Origin: Paenilisteria newyorkensis
GTDB taxonomy: Bacteria > Bacillota > Bacilli > Lactobacillales > Listeriaceae
NCBI RefSeq assembly: GCF_000766145.1
Contig: NZ_JNFB01000039.1
Coordinates: 208,758-272,757 of the forward strand
Length of the DNA stretch: 64,000 nucleotides
Direction: 5' to 3'
Positions 42,503-52,247 of the stretch are shown one piece after another. The notes under the pieces are model-generated. The model did no database searches. It saw only the letters and a program-made list of their open reading frames with translations, and was not told the origin of the DNA. Numbering within the stretch: the first letter of the stretch is position 1; every line of letters begins with the position of its first letter. Position numbers and translations under genes: made by a program.

Positions 42503-44044
42503 ATGGGAACAAAAAAGGAAACTTCGCACAAAATTACAAATGTATTTTGGATCACGCTGGCCATCACGCTTGTCTTCGTTACAATCGGGATTTTAACGCC
42601 AAAAGGTCTCGCTAGCGTAACTGCGAACATTCAAAATTTTATTACGACAACGTTCGGCTGGTACTACTTAATATTCGTTTCAGTCATCGTGATTTTCTGT
42701 TTTTACTTGATTTTTAGTCCGATTGGATCGATCAAACTCGGTAAAGCGGGAGAAAAACCAAAATATTCAACTATTTCTTGGTTCGGAATGCTGTTCAGCG
42801 CTGGAATGGGTGTTGGGCTTGTGTTCTGGGGCGCGACTGAGCCGTTATCTCATTATGCGATTTCGAGCCCTGAAGCGGAACCTGGAACGAATCAGGCATT
42901 AATGGACGCGTTCCGTTTTTCCTTTTTCCACTGGGGAATTCATGCTTGGGCGATTTACGCTTTCGTTGGGCTGACACTTGCTTACTTCCAGTTTAGACAT
43001 GATAAGCCGGGGCTAATTAGCGCAACGCTTGACCCGCTTCTTGGCAAATGGATGAAGCCTTCTGTCCGCGTGACGATCGATGTTATCGCCGTATTCGCGA
43101 CGATTGTCGGTGTTGCAACGACGCTTGGCTTTGGCGCGACACAAATCAATGGTGGTTTGTCCTTTTTATTTGACATTCCAGTTAGTTTTAAAGTGCAGAT
43201 AATCATTATTGCTATCGTTACCGTCCTGTTTTTGACATCTGCTATGAGTGGGCTTGGTCGCGGTATGAAGTGGCTCAGCAACACGAATATGGTGTTGGCG
43301 GTTCTTCTGATGATTATCGTTATTATTGTTGGTCCTACCTTATTGACGCTAAATATGATGACCGACGCTACTGGCGCTTATATGCAAAATTTTATCGGCA
43401 TGAGTTTCCGGACGTCACCGGTTGATGCGGCGGGTCGTGAATGGATTAATAGTTGGACTATTTTTTACTGGGCTTGGTTTATTTCTTGGTCACCGTTTGT
43501 CGGTATTTTCATCGCGCGTGTGTCCAAAGGCCGCCGAATCCGCGAATTTTTAGCTGGTGTTATTTTGTTGCCAACGTTACTAAGTGTAGTCTGGTTCGCT
43601 GTTTTTGGAACAGCATCGACGTCCGTGCAGCGCGCTGGATTTGACTTAACGCAACTGAAAACTGAGGAAGTCTTGTTTGGTACTTTTAACCATATGCCAC
43701 TTGGATCGCTACTTTCTGTGATCGCGATTTTCTTGATTGGTGTATTTTTCATCACATCTGCAGACTCGGCCACATACGTGCTCGGGATGCAAACGATGAA
43801 TGGCGTGATGAATCCGGCGAATCGTGTCAAATTTATTTGGGGCATTATTCAGTCGCTCATCGCCTCGATTCTACTTTTCAGTGGTGGTTTAGAAGGCTTG
43901 CAAAATATGCTGATCATCGTCGCCCTACCGTTTTCGTTTATCATGCTTTTGATGATGCTCTCGTTGTCCAAAGCATTGCGAAAAGAACGGCGCGACCTTG
44001 GCCTCTATATCAAACCAAAATCCTTGCGCAAGTCAAATTCTTAG
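42503..44044 (+). CDS. betL: BCCT-family glycine betaine transporter
   Basis: A 513-residue transporter with 12 membrane helices. AGMGVGLVFWGATEPLSHY (substrate path) and the BCCT signature in WTIFYWAWFISWSPFVGIFIARVSKGRRIREF identify it; GLGRGMKWLSNTNM is another family motif. It imports glycine betaine with sodium in osmoprotection. The name betL is by analogy with the Listeria BCCT carrier; OpuD is the Bacillus equivalent. A short stem (TGCTAGA...TCTAGCA) lies just before the ribosome site GTGAGG. Together with OpuC it gives this window two compatible-solute systems. Confidence 0.88.
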   Translation: MGTKKETSHKITNVFWITLAITLVFVTIGILTPKGLASVTANIQNFITTTFGWYYLIFVSVIVIFCFYLIFSPIGSIKLGKAGEKPKYSTISWFGMLFSAGMGVGLVFWGATEPLSHYAISSPEAEPGTNQALMDAFRFSFFHWGIHAWAIYAFVGLTLAYFQFRHDKPGLISATLDPLLGKWMKPSVRVTIDVIAVFATIVGVATTLGFGATQINGGLSFLFDIPVSFKVQIIIIAIVTVLFLTSAMSGLGRGMKWLSNTNMVLAVLLMIIVIIVGPTLLTLNMMTDATGAYMQNFIGMSFRTSPVDAAGREWINSWTIFYWAWFISWSPFVGIFIARVSKGRRIREFLAGVILLPTLLSVVWFAVFGTASTSVQRAGFDLTQLKTEEVLFGTFNHMPLGSLLSVIAIFLIGVFFITSADSATYVLGMQTMNGVMNPANRVKFIWGIIQSLIASILLFSGGLEGLQNMLIIVALPFSFIMLLMMLSLSKALRKERRDLGLYIKPKSLRKSNS

Positions 44045-44076
44045 AGGTATGATGGACGAGAAGGAGTGAAGACGAG

Positions 44077-44673
44077 ATGAGAGATTTAAACTATGTCGTT
44101 CTTGATTTTGAAACTGCCAATGGTTCACGGACGAGTCCTTGTTCGATTGGCATGGTCAAATATCTGAACGGCGAAAAGCATTCCGAATACTATCAATTAA
44201 TCAATCCTGAAGAAGATTTCTACGCATCCAACATTCGCGTTCACGGCATTTATCCAGAAGATGTATGGGAATCGCCGAACTGGTTGGAAGTTTATCCAAG
44301 TATTATTAACTTTATCGGTGATTTACCAGTCGCCGCCCATTTTGCAACGTTTGATATCAATGTTTTCCGCGCTACAACAAAGAAATACGATCTGCCATTA
44401 CCCGCAAATCTATATTTCTGTTCCTGTGTGCTATCGCAAAAAATATTGCCGCTGCGTTCGCATAAGTTGAATCTTGTCGCTGATTATTTTGGGATCACCT
44501 TTGAGCATCACCACGCGTTGGAAGATTCCATCGTTGCGGCTGATATCGTGTGTGAGCTCGCCAATATCCAGCAGGTCCATACGATTCCGGAGTTAGTGGA
44601 TTCGATTGGTTATCAGTTTGGGCAAATAAATGGTACTAATTTTGTAACCAAGAAAAAAACGCGTTCCCGCTAA
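44077..44673 (+). CDS. DEDDh 3'-5' exonuclease (DnaQ-like)
   Basis: A 198-residue exonuclease of the DnaQ/PolC-epsilon type. The catalytic residues appear as DFET (10-13), AHFATFDINVF (Exo II) and HHALEDSIVAA (Exo III, with the DEDDh His). It is stand-alone, not fused to a polymerase, and may act in repair or RNA trimming. The gene follows betL by 32 bases and might be read with it. ATG has GGAG about 12 bases upstream. Confidence 0.88.
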   Translation: MRDLNYVVLDFETANGSRTSPCSIGMVKYLNGEKHSEYYQLINPEEDFYASNIRVHGIYPEDVWESPNWLEVYPSIINFIGDLPVAAHFATFDINVFRATTKKYDLPLPANLYFCSCVLSQKILPLRSHKLNLVADYFGITFEHHHALEDSIVAADIVCELANIQQVHTIPELVDSIGYQFGQINGTNFVTKKKTRSR

Positions 44674-44690
44674 TGGGGCGCGTTTTCTTG
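44656..44690. terminator. Terminator between exonuclease gene and zurR
   Basis: AAAACGCG-TTCCC pairs with GGGG-CGCGTTTT, with T tracts at both sides (the A-rich upstream arm gives T's on the minus strand). It overlaps the last codons of the exonuclease. Confidence 0.75.
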
Positions 44691-44693
44691 TGT

Positions 44694-45122
44694 TTATCCA
44701 ACTTTTGCGAGACAGTCTGGGCATTTTCCATACACTTCAAACTTGTGACCTTCGACTTGATATCCCGGCAATGCTTCTTCTAGAAAATCCATCGGGCACA
44801 TCCGAATTTCACGGGTTTTCCCACATTCCATACAAATAAAATGATGATGATGCTCTTCATGCGCACACGATAACCGGAAATGTTTCTCGCTCGACAACTC
44901 GGTTTCCTCAAATAAATCCAATTCCACAAATAAAGACAAATTACGGTAAATCGTATCGAAACTAATCCCTGGAAAATCCTCTTTCATGCACTCTAAAACT
45001 TCTTTTGCCGTCATGTAACGATTTTTTCGCGCAAAAAGGTTGATTAGAAATTCGCGCTTATCCGTATGTTTGTATCCTTTTCGTTTCATTAATTGCAATG
45101 CTTCATTCGCTGTTAGAGACAT
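44694..45122 (-). CDS. zurR: Zinc-responsive Fur-family repressor Zur
   Basis: A 142-residue Fur-family regulator. A winged helix with [14 protein letters not shown] and [17 protein letters not shown] precedes the dimer domain with [16 protein letters not shown] and CPDCLAKVG; the two CxxC pairs hold structural zinc, and the His cluster binds regulatory metal. It is encoded with the zinc ABC transporter zurA-zurM, as in Listeria, and is the expected repressor of the operon. ATG at 45122 overlaps zurM by about 20 bases; a GTG three codons upstream is possible. Confidence 0.93.
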   Translation of the reverse strand: MSLTANEALQLMKRKGYKHTDKREFLINLFARKNRYMTAKEVLECMKEDFPGISFDTIYRNLSLFVELDLFEETELSSEKHFRLSCAHEEHHHHFICMECGKTREIRMCPMDFLEEALPGYQVEGHKFEVYGKCPDCLAKVG

Positions 45123-45981
45123 TCGAATCACTTCTTTCGGCTATCGCCAGTTTTTGTTTAATTTTTTGAACACTAATCGTTATAACTAAAATAAGAACAG
45201 AGATGATAACAATCGAGCCACCCGGAGCTAAGTCGAGGTAAAAGGCGCTCACAAGGCCGCCTATCACCGATATTTCCCCGAACAGAATCGCATAAGCAAT
45301 CGTTTGTTTAAAGCCGTTAGCGATACGAATTGCGGCCGCTACAGGCAAGGTCATAAGCGACGACACGAGTAGAATCCCAACAATGCGCATGCTTGACGCA
45401 ATCACGAGCGCTACTAACAGCATGAAAATCACGTCAACCACTTTTGCAGGAATTCCCGAAGCATTCGCGTACTCTTCGTCAAACGATAACAAAAATAGTT
45501 CTTTATACAAGAAAAATACAGTGAGTAATACGACAAAAGCTGTCGCCAAAATCGTCCACATATCCGAGGTACTCACGGCGCTGACACTTCCGAATAAGTA
45601 GCTGAACAAATCTGTATTAAAGCCATTTGCAAGCGATATAAAAATAACACTGAATCCCATCCCCGCCGACATAATAATCGGAATCGCCAGTTCTTGGAAT
45701 TGTTTGTATACATTGCGTAGTTTTTCCATCAATAGAGACCCGCCGACTGCAAAACCGAAGCCGAGATACAGCGGGTTAAGCGCCACAAGTGGTAGGTACA
45801 TCTTGCTTAAATAGAGGCTCACCGCGATGCCCGCCAAACTGACATGACTTAGCGCATCCGCCATCAAAGACAGCCGCCGAACCACGATAAAGCTTCCCAA
45901 AAGCGGTGCCACAATCCCAATCACGATGCCGACGATAAACGTATTTCGGATAAAATCATATTCAAACAGGTTCGCAATCAC
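45103..45981 (-). CDS. zurM: Zinc ABC transporter permease
   Basis: A 292-residue permease of the ZnuB/manganese-zinc family with about eight membrane helices. It shows the family's [23 protein letters not shown] near the front and SVQ-like [10 protein letters not shown] at the end. It forms the channel for zinc delivered by a binding lipoprotein encoded elsewhere. It overlaps zurA upstream and zurR downstream by about 20 bases each, a tight three-gene operon. Confidence 0.94.
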   Translation of the reverse strand: MIANLFEYDFIRNTFIVGIVIGIVAPLLGSFIVVRRLSLMADALSHVSLAGIAVSLYLSKMYLPLVALNPLYLGFGFAVGGSLLMEKLRNVYKQFQELAIPIIMSAGMGFSVIFISLANGFNTDLFSYLFGSVSAVSTSDMWTILATAFVVLLTVFFLYKELFLLSFDEEYANASGIPAKVVDVIFMLLVALVIASSMRIVGILLVSSLMTLPVAAAIRIANGFKQTIAYAILFGEISVIGGLVSAFYLDLAPGGSIVIISVLILVITISVQKIKQKLAIAERSDSNVSNSE

Positions 45982-46726
45982 AATGTGTCACCCCAATCCT
46001 ACTCGCCTCAAGCGCCTCAAGTTCTCGTTCCTCTAAGTACAGCTGATAATCAACGGCCGTCCCGTCAAAAAGCACCTTCGTATTCATGCTGACAATATGA
46101 TCAACATACGAATTCACCGCCAAAATATCATGCGTCACAAGCAACATCGTAATGTCCTCTTTTGCATTCAGCTCTTTCAACAACTCGTAAAAAGACGCCA
46201 CATTCTGCGCATCAATACCGACTGTCGGCTCATCCAAAATCAGCACTTCCGGCTTACTCACAAGCGCGCGGGCGATAAAAACACGTTGCTGTTGCCCACC
46301 AGAAAGCTCACCGATATTCCGCCCCGCAAACCGTCTCATATCCACAATGTCCAGCGCCTCATAGACCGCTTCAAAATCATGGCGATTCAACCGACGAAAC
46401 ATCCCTTTCTTCTTCACCAAACCGCTAGACACGACTTCCTTCACCGTCGCCGGAAAAGCACCGTTAAACGCGTTCGATTTTTGCGATACGAAGCCAATTT
46501 TAGACCAATCTTTAAATTCGGCGTGCGGCTTTCCAAATAACGTAATCTCGCCCTGTTGTATTTTTAAAAGCCCTAAGATCAGTTTCAGTAAAGTCGATTT
46601 CCCAGAACCATTCGGCCCAATAATCCCTGTAAAACTGCCTTTTTTGATTGATAAGTTGATTCTCTGGAGCACTTCTTCTTTATCGTAATGGTAGGAAATG
46701 TTCGCTACCTTTAATATCTCATCCAT
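45962..46726 (-). CDS. zurA: Zinc ABC transporter ATPase
   Basis: A 254-residue ABC ATPase with Walker A GPNGSGKST (37-45), LSGGQQQR (141-148) and VLILDEP (161-167). It energises ZurM for zinc uptake. The C-terminal tail has HCDCEPV, possibly metal-binding. It is the first gene of zurA-zurM-zurR, behind a near-consensus promoter with a Zur-like half-site. Confidence 0.95.
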   Translation of the reverse strand: MDEILKVANISYHYDKEEVLQRINLSIKKGSFTGIIGPNGSGKSTLLKLILGLLKIQQGEITLFGKPHAEFKDWSKIGFVSQKSNAFNGAFPATVKEVVSSGLVKKKGMFRRLNRHDFEAVYEALDIVDMRRFAGRNIGELSGGQQQRVFIARALVSKPEVLILDEPTVGIDAQNVASFYELLKELNAKEDITMLLVTHDILAVNSYVDHIVSMNTKVLFDGTAVDYQLYLEERELEALEASRIGVTHCDCEPV

Positions 46727-46771
46727 ACCTTGAAAAAACTCCTTCTATACTTAAAAATCACTACTTCATCT

Positions 46772-46816
46772 AGTATACATAAAAAAGCCGAACCTGTAAA
46801 TCGTAATCACTCTTAT
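46772..46816 (-). promoter_or_regulatory. Promoter and candidate Zur box of zurAMR
   Basis: On the minus strand TTTACA (46795-46800) and TATACT (46772-46777) are 17 bases apart. Overlapping the -35 on the plus strand is AAATCGTAATCACTCTTA (46798-46815), which matches the left half and centre of the Zur consensus (TCGTAATNATTACGA) but is weak on the right half. Confidence 0.6.
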
Positions 46817-46891
46817 TTATGGTTTTTATTCGTTTATCAGATGATTAATGAACGCCGATAAAGGGAAAGCACAACTATGGAGGTGCTTGAA

Positions 46892-47605
46892 ATGAAACTA
46901 ATCTGGATGTATCTGTGCTTTGTGATCATGGTTGGCATGAATGCACTCGCTAATATTTTGCCGCTGAATGGCCTGAATACTGGCGAAATTTCCAACCAGC
47001 TCGATGTTTTATTTACGCCGGCGGGATATGTATTTATTATTTGGGGCGTTATTTACGTCAGCTTGTTTATCTGGCTCATCGCGCTGACTTTTAACCGAAA
47101 AAATGTGACAAAAGCGCTCGCCTTTTCGTTCTCCGTCACGTCTTTACTGAACGGTTTATGGATTGTTTGCTGGCATTATGGGTATTTTCTAGGCTCTGTG
47201 GTCGTGATGGTCTTGCTGTTAATCGGACTCACCACACTGTATAAAGCGCAACAAACCGTGACAAAATCGCTTATTTGGAGGGCGCCGATCAGTCTCTATT
47301 TAGGCTGGGTAAGCGTGGCAACTATCGCAAATATTTGTTATTACCTCACTTGGAAGGAAATCACTAGCTTTCTAGGGCTGAGCGAGGTCGCCTGGACGAT
47401 TGCGTTACTCATTATCGCGACGCTTATTGCCTATACTTTTCGAGCCCGCGAAAACGATTGGATCGCGCCACTTGTCTTTGTCTGGGCATTCGTCGGTATT
47501 TACGTTCGCGTGCTGGATTGGAACGCAGTTGTTTCGTATACAGCGCTGATTCTAGCAATTGTGTTATTCTTGGCAAACTTCATTCCGATTCGTCGGAGGA
47601 CATAG
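46892..47605 (+). CDS. TspO/MBR-like tryptophan-rich membrane protein
   Basis: A 237-residue protein with about seven hydrophobic segments, many Trp residues (FIIWGVIYVSLFIWL, LLNGLWIVCWHYGYF, LYLGWVSVATIANI). It resembles the TspO/peripheral benzodiazepine receptor-related family in Firmicutes, longer than classic TspO (about 160). Ligand and role are unknown. ATG at 46892 has GGAGGTG 6 bases upstream, so the in-frame ATG at 46877, inside the ribosome site, is rejected. Confidence 0.8.
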   Translation: MKLIWMYLCFVIMVGMNALANILPLNGLNTGEISNQLDVLFTPAGYVFIIWGVIYVSLFIWLIALTFNRKNVTKALAFSFSVTSLLNGLWIVCWHYGYFLGSVVVMVLLLIGLTTLYKAQQTVTKSLIWRAPISLYLGWVSVATIANICYYLTWKEITSFLGLSEVAWTIALLIIATLIAYTFRARENDWIAPLVFVWAFVGIYVRVLDWNAVVSYTALILAIVLFLANFIPIRRRT

Positions 47606-47611
47606 GTGTTA

Positions 47612-47644
47612 AAAATGCGTTTTCCACTCGGGAAAACGCATTTT
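47612..47644. terminator. Bidirectional terminator between TspO-like and GNAT genes
   Basis: A perfect 14-base stem, AAAATGCGTTTTCC against GGAAAACGCATTTT, with a 5-base loop and T tracts on both strands. Confidence 0.88.
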
Positions 47645-47645
47645 G

Positions 47646-48455
47646 CTAGATTTTTTTTCGCATCTGGATTTGTGTTGCTATTTTTTCGAAGCCCTTATCT
47701 AGTAAAATAGGGATATATTCGCTTGTCACGACTTCATTAAATAAGGCGCAAGAAATACTGCCATATGTGTCATAAAACGCCTGTAATAAACCTAAAATCT
47801 GATCTGGCGCATTGCTTAGCCTCACTTGCAAAAGAATCAGATTATCAGCCGAAACCCCGTACACAATATAGCCCAGCTGCTCCCCATTCCGCCAAATAGT
47901 CGCGATTTTATGATGTGCTGCAATCCTATTTTGCCACGGTAAGGCATCCTCTTCCAACGCTATGTATGCTGCCAGATCGCTCACTTCTTTCAACCGATAG
48001 CCCGCAATACCGTAATCCTGCAAGCTCCCAGTGAGATAAATCAGCTCATTTATTTCCGTGTAGCCGAGCTTTTGATAGAGTCGAAGCGCCGGGATATTTT
48101 CCGAAATCACCTCTAAACGCGACTCATCCACACCCTGCCCCCGGTACCCCACAAAAAGCCGCTCCAAAAGTTGACGCGATAGGCCCATTTTTCTAAATCT
48201 CGGCACAACCGCGAGCCCGCCAATCCAAGCCATTCTCGTATTCCCGAAATCGCGCGTTCCCGTCAATATAATCGCCGCAGCCTCGCCATCCACTTTTGCG
48301 ATAAATGACTCGTGTGGTGATTGTTGTAGTTTCTCCATTCGTGTCGTGAAACTCGCCTCGGTCATAGCAGCTGGTACGAGGTAGTCTGCGAACGCCTCAT
48401 TCCACAGCGCCACTTGTTCCTCTAACGGTATCGTATCCAAACGTTGTATCTCCAA
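47646..48455 (-). CDS. GNAT-family N-acetyltransferase
   Basis: A 269-residue protein with one GNAT domain in the N-terminal half (WIGGLAVVPRFRKMGLSRQLLERLF as acetyl-CoA loop; NIPALRLYQKLGYTEINEL) and a second, weaker GNAT-like half (about 150-265). The acceptor is unknown. The TTG at 48455 lies 8 bases after AGGGGAG, a better choice than the upstream GTG that overlaps this site. It is downstream of ppaC in the opposite sense of the TspO gene. Confidence 0.85.
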   Translation of the reverse strand: MEIQRLDTIPLEEQVALWNEAFADYLVPAAMTEASFTTRMEKLQQSPHESFIAKVDGEAAAIILTGTRDFGNTRMAWIGGLAVVPRFRKMGLSRQLLERLFVGYRGQGVDESRLEVISENIPALRLYQKLGYTEINELIYLTGSLQDYGIAGYRLKEVSDLAAYIALEEDALPWQNRIAAHHKIATIWRNGEQLGYIVYGVSADNLILLQVRLSNAPDQILGLLQAFYDTYGSISCALFNEVVTSEYIPILLDKGFEKIATQIQMRKKI

Positions 48456-48483
48456 ATCAACCGCTCCCCTCACGGTAGAAAAA

Positions 48484-48515
48484 GAAGTAGCCTACACACT
48501 AAGCTACTTCTCCTC
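48484..48515 (-). terminator. Terminator after ppaC
   Basis: GAAGTAGC pairs with GCTACTTC across an 11-base loop, followed by TTTTTC on the minus strand. Confidence 0.82.
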
Positions 48516-48520
48516 CATTA

Positions 48521-49447
48521 TTATTTCGCAAAAATCTCTGTCAAAATTGGCACGACTTGCTTCTTACGCGATACAACACCAGCTAGCGGTGCTACATTCG
48601 CCGCAAAAACAACGCCATACGCCGCTTCGACTTTATCCGTTTTGCTACCAAGCGCAATGGCTACAGAATCATTCGTCAAAATATTCGTAACGACGAACAA
48701 ATACAAATCAAGACCTTTATCAGCGATCCGTTTGCTCATTTCTGCTTCCACTTCCGTTTGGCGCACCAACACGTCTTTTTCGTCGACAACATTGATTTGC
48801 GCGATTTCTACTTTGGAACCGCCCATTTCGAATTCTTTGGCATCCAGCAATAGTTCAGGAACCGTTTTAGTCGTCACATCTGCGCCAGCTTTTAGCATGT
48901 CCAAGCCGTATGTAGCTGTTTCAACTCCCGCGATAGCCGCTAATTTCTCCGCGATTTCTTTATCTTCCGGTGTACACGTTGGTGATTGGTACAACAAAGT
49001 ATCGGAAATAATCGCCGAAAGCATCAGACCCGCCGTCGTTTTCGAAATGTCGATGCCTTTTTCCTGGAACATTTTGAAAAGGATTGTCGCCGTACAACCA
49101 ACTGGCTCCGCGCGGTAATACAAAGGATCTGCCGTTTCAAAATTAGCGATACGATGGTGATCGATGACTTCTACAACGGTAACATCAGCAATATCAGCTA
49201 CGCTTTGTTGTTTTTCATTATGATCTACTAAGCTAACCGTTTTTACTTCATTCGCAACCGTTTCAACAAGACGCGGTGCTTCTACCTTAAAATAATCAAG
49301 GACGAAAGCCGTCTCGCTGTTGATTTCGCCAAGACGAACCGCTTCGATTTCTTGCCCTTGCGCTTTCTTTAATTCTGCATACGCAATCGCAGAACAAATC
49401 GTATCTGTATCCGGGTTTTTATGTCCAAAAACGAGTGATTTTGTCAT
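48521..49447 (-). CDS. ppaC: Manganese-dependent inorganic pyrophosphatase
   Basis: A 308-residue family II pyrophosphatase (DHH superfamily) hydrolysing PPi in the cytosol. The metal and phosphate motifs are [17 protein letters not shown] (His8, Asp12, Asp14 region), [19 protein letters not shown] and [10 protein letters not shown]; the C-terminal DHHA2 domain has SRKKQVVP. The start is ATG with AAAGGAG upstream. It is monocistronic with its own terminator. Confidence 0.96.
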   Translation of the reverse strand: MTKSLVFGHKNPDTDTICSAIAYAELKKAQGQEIEAVRLGEINSETAFVLDYFKVEAPRLVETVANEVKTVSLVDHNEKQQSVADIADVTVVEVIDHHRIANFETADPLYYRAEPVGCTATILFKMFQEKGIDISKTTAGLMLSAIISDTLLYQSPTCTPEDKEIAEKLAAIAGVETATYGLDMLKAGADVTTKTVPELLLDAKEFEMGGSKVEIAQINVVDEKDVLVRQTEVEAEMSKRIADKGLDLYLFVVTNILTNDSVAIALGSKTDKVEAAYGVVFAANVAPLAGVVSRKKQVVPILTEIFAK

Positions 49448-49471
49448 GTTTTTATCTCCTTTATTAGCGCC

Positions 49472-50368
49472 TTATTCGGCCGCCATGATTTTCGTCAAAA
49501 GATCTGGATCGAATGTCTGACTACGAAGCATCGCAATTTCATGCTTGTACGGAGCCTTCTTATTCTTCTTATCTTCCCCAACGTACGGCGTTTCCAGAAT
49601 CTTAGAAATGTCGTCCAGCTGCGGATGATGCACAATATAATTCAGCGCGTCAAAGCCAATGTGACCAAAACCAATATTCGCGTGACGGTCTTTATGCGCG
49701 CCTCGTTCATTCTTACTATCATTGATATGCAACACTTTCAAGCGATCCAAACCAATAATTTTGTCAAATTGATTCAGAACGCCGTCAAAATCGTTCACAA
49801 TATCGTAACCAGCATCATGCACGTGACACGTATCAAACGTCACAGAAAGCAACTCATTATGCGTCACGCCATCCATAATCGCAGCGATTTCTTCAAACGT
49901 TCGGCCAATCTCGGTCCCTTTTCCAGCCATTGTTTCCAGCGCTACTTGCACATTCTGATCCGGTTTCAACGATTCATTCAAGCCTTTAATGATTTGCTTG
50001 ATGCCCGTTTCTGCACCTTCCCCAACATGCGCGCCTGGATGAAGCACGATTTGTTTCGCGCCAAGAGCCGCTGTACGTTCCACTTCCGACTGTAAAAAAG
50101 TGACGCCGATTTCAAATGTTTCTGGTTTCACGGCGTTTCCAATATTAATAATGTAAGGCGCATGCACCACGATATCCGTGATGTCATGCTCTTTCATATG
50201 CGCAAGTCCCGCTTCAATGTTCAAGTCTTCAATCGGTTTGCGTCGTGTATTTTGTGGCGCGCCCGTGTAGATCATGAATGTGTTCGATCCATAGGACGCT
50301 GCTTCCTGACTTGCGGCAAGCATCATATCCTTGCCGCTCATCGAAACATGTGAGCCTAATCTTAACAT
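49472..50368 (-). CDS. nfo: Endonuclease IV (AP endonuclease)
   Basis: A 298-residue zinc-dependent AP endonuclease (Xyl-isomerase-like TIM barrel) for base-excision repair. [65 protein letters not shown] and [23 protein letters not shown] supply the three-zinc ligands. It begins 5 bases after the cshB stop, with GGGAGG overlapping that gap, so the two are co-transcribed. Confidence 0.97.
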   Translation of the reverse strand: MLRLGSHVSMSGKDMMLAASQEAASYGSNTFMIYTGAPQNTRRKPIEDLNIEAGLAHMKEHDITDIVVHAPYIINIGNAVKPETFEIGVTFLQSEVERTAALGAKQIVLHPGAHVGEGAETGIKQIIKGLNESLKPDQNVQVALETMAGKGTEIGRTFEEIAAIMDGVTHNELLSVTFDTCHVHDAGYDIVNDFDGVLNQFDKIIGLDRLKVLHINDSKNERGAHKDRHANIGFGHIGFDALNYIVHHPQLDDISKILETPYVGEDKKNKKAPYKHEIAMLRSQTFDPDLLTKIMAAE

Positions 50369-50373
50369 GCTAG

Positions 50374-51693
50374 TTACCTCCCGCGTTTGTTCATTTTTCT
50401 TTCGCGACGTTTAATTTCATTCATTTTGTAGTTCAGTTTCTTTTTGTAGTTTGGCTTGCCTTTTTCTTTGGCTTTTTTACGCATACCGATTTCGCGTGGA
50501 TCCGCTGCTTCGCGCTTCGCTTCTCGTTTTTGGCGACGATTACGGTCATCTGCATCCACAAATTCGCCATTCTTCAGATCGACGTGCTTGAACTCGATGT
50601 TCATTTTTTCCAGTTGGTTCAGCGCATCCTCATCCGATGGTTCGTAAATCGTTAGCGCGATACCAGAGTGCCCGGCACGGCCTGTACGACCCGTTCTATG
50701 GATGTAAAAATCAAGATCGCTCGGCAACTCGTAGTTAATAATGTGGCTGATTCCTTGAATATCAATACCGCGCGCGGCTAAATCAGTCGCCACAACGTAT
50801 TGGTATTCCAGACTTTCTAGCTGTTTCATTGTACGTTTACGCTCACGGGCTTCGACGCCACCATGAATTTTCGCTACTTTCAAACCGCGTTCCGTCAAGC
50901 CTTTCGCCACTTCATCCGCCATTGCTTTCGTGTTTGTGAAAACAACTGCTAAATATGGTTGATAAGCTACGAGCGCATCTTTTAGAATATCGATTTTCTG
51001 CTTACTACGGCGAGCAATCAATTGGTGCGCCACGTCCGCATTAGCTACCGCTTGAGGCTGAATATGCTCATAACGCGGATTCTCCATATATTTCTTCAAG
51101 AAAGGCTTCAATTTTTGCGGGATTGTCGCTGAGAAAACAAGCATTTGCAGGTTCTCAGGCATTTTGCTCGCAATTTGATCGACATCCATCAAAAATCCCA
51201 TGTCAAGCGTCATATCGGCTTCATCAACAACAAAAACTTGCGTTGTATGAACGAGTAGCGCTGTTTCACGAATTAAATCATTGATCCGACCAGGCGTACC
51301 AACAACAATATGTGGCTGCTGTTTCTTCAAACGGTCAATTGTTCTTTGTTTATCCGTACCACCAATAACGAGCAGTGAGCGAATTTCGTCATCGCTATAT
51401 TTGATAAGTTTTTTGATTTCGTTATGAATTTGCGTTGCGAGCTCGCGGCTAGGTGCTGTAATAACTGCCTGCACACTATCTTTGTCTGCTCTAATCTTGT
51501 TGATGATTGGCAGTAAGAAAGTATGCGTCTTCCCAGTTCCCGTTTGAGATTGTCCCACGACGCTTTCGCCTTTCATAATTGCCGGAATTAATTTCTGTTG
51601 TACCTCTGTTGGTTCATAAAAACCTAATTTATCAATGGCAAGCTGAATAAAAGGTTGAAAATGAAATTGATCAAACCTTGTTTTTTTGTTCAT
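50374..51693 (-). CDS. cshB: DEAD-box RNA helicase CshB
   Basis: A 439-residue DEAD-box helicase. Q motif in [16 protein letters not shown], Walker [44 protein letters not shown] and [10 protein letters not shown] are all present. A basic C-terminal tail (about 385-439, rich in Lys/Arg) is typical of CshB, a cold-shock and RNA-decay helicase. It forms a unit with nfo downstream, as in Bacillus and Listeria. Confidence 0.94.
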   Translation of the reverse strand: MNKKTRFDQFHFQPFIQLAIDKLGFYEPTEVQQKLIPAIMKGESVVGQSQTGTGKTHTFLLPIINKIRADKDSVQAVITAPSRELATQIHNEIKKLIKYSDDEIRSLLVIGGTDKQRTIDRLKKQQPHIVVGTPGRINDLIRETALLVHTTQVFVVDEADMTLDMGFLMDVDQIASKMPENLQMLVFSATIPQKLKPFLKKYMENPRYEHIQPQAVANADVAHQLIARRSKQKIDILKDALVAYQPYLAVVFTNTKAMADEVAKGLTERGLKVAKIHGGVEARERKRTMKQLESLEYQYVVATDLAARGIDIQGISHIINYELPSDLDFYIHRTGRTGRAGHSGIALTIYEPSDEDALNQLEKMNIEFKHVDLKNGEFVDADDRNRRQKREAKREAADPREIGMRKKAKEKGKPNYKKKLNYKMNEIKRRERKMNKRGR

Positions 51694-51765
51694 TTTTCCA
51701 CTCCGTTCTGTTCCTAAACGCTAGTATATCACATAAAGCCGTCTATAGTCACTACAAAAATAGGA

Positions 51766-52065
51766 TTATAACTCCTCCATTAAAGATTTATAGAATTTTT
51801 CGCCTCGTGGGGTCGCATGGTATAGTTTTTTATCCGCAATTTTCACAATACCTCGTTTGACATACCCATGTAACTCCAACCAGTAAATAGTCCGGAGAAG
51901 CGTGTTTTTGTTGATGCTTTTTGAGTTTTCAAGAAATTCTTTATGTTGCAATTTTAAGATAGTGAAGGTTTTTTCGTGCATAATAAGATGTAATGTTTCT
52001 TTTATAGCTTCATGACTCGGATCAAGTATATCTGTCACGCCCCTTTGTTGTAATACAATATACAT
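51766..52065 (-). CDS. Small winged-helix-like protein, unknown
   Basis: A 99-residue protein whose second half, INKNTLLRTIYWLELHGYVKRGIVKIADKKLYHATPRGEKFYKSL, looks like a winged helix of the PadR/MarR kind. The region is AT-rich. The start at 52065 lacks a clear ribosome site; other starts are possible. It lies alone between cshB and the divergent ispH. It may be a stand-alone regulator; no target is evident. Confidence 0.55.
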   Translation of the reverse strand: MYIVLQQRGVTDILDPSHEAIKETLHLIMHEKTFTILKLQHKEFLENSKSINKNTLLRTIYWLELHGYVKRGIVKIADKKLYHATPRGEKFYKSLMEEL

Positions 52066-52247
52066 TCTGACATCTATTATTTTACACTATTTAGGATATT
52101 TCCGCATATGTATTTGCCTCGTTTAACGCTTTGAAAATTCAGCCAGTTGAAACCATGCGAAATCTGGCTTATAATAGAATAGTAGTCGGCATTTTTGTTG
52201 TCCTGCCTAACTATTGCTACACCTTGAGAAATTTAGGAGGTTTAACA

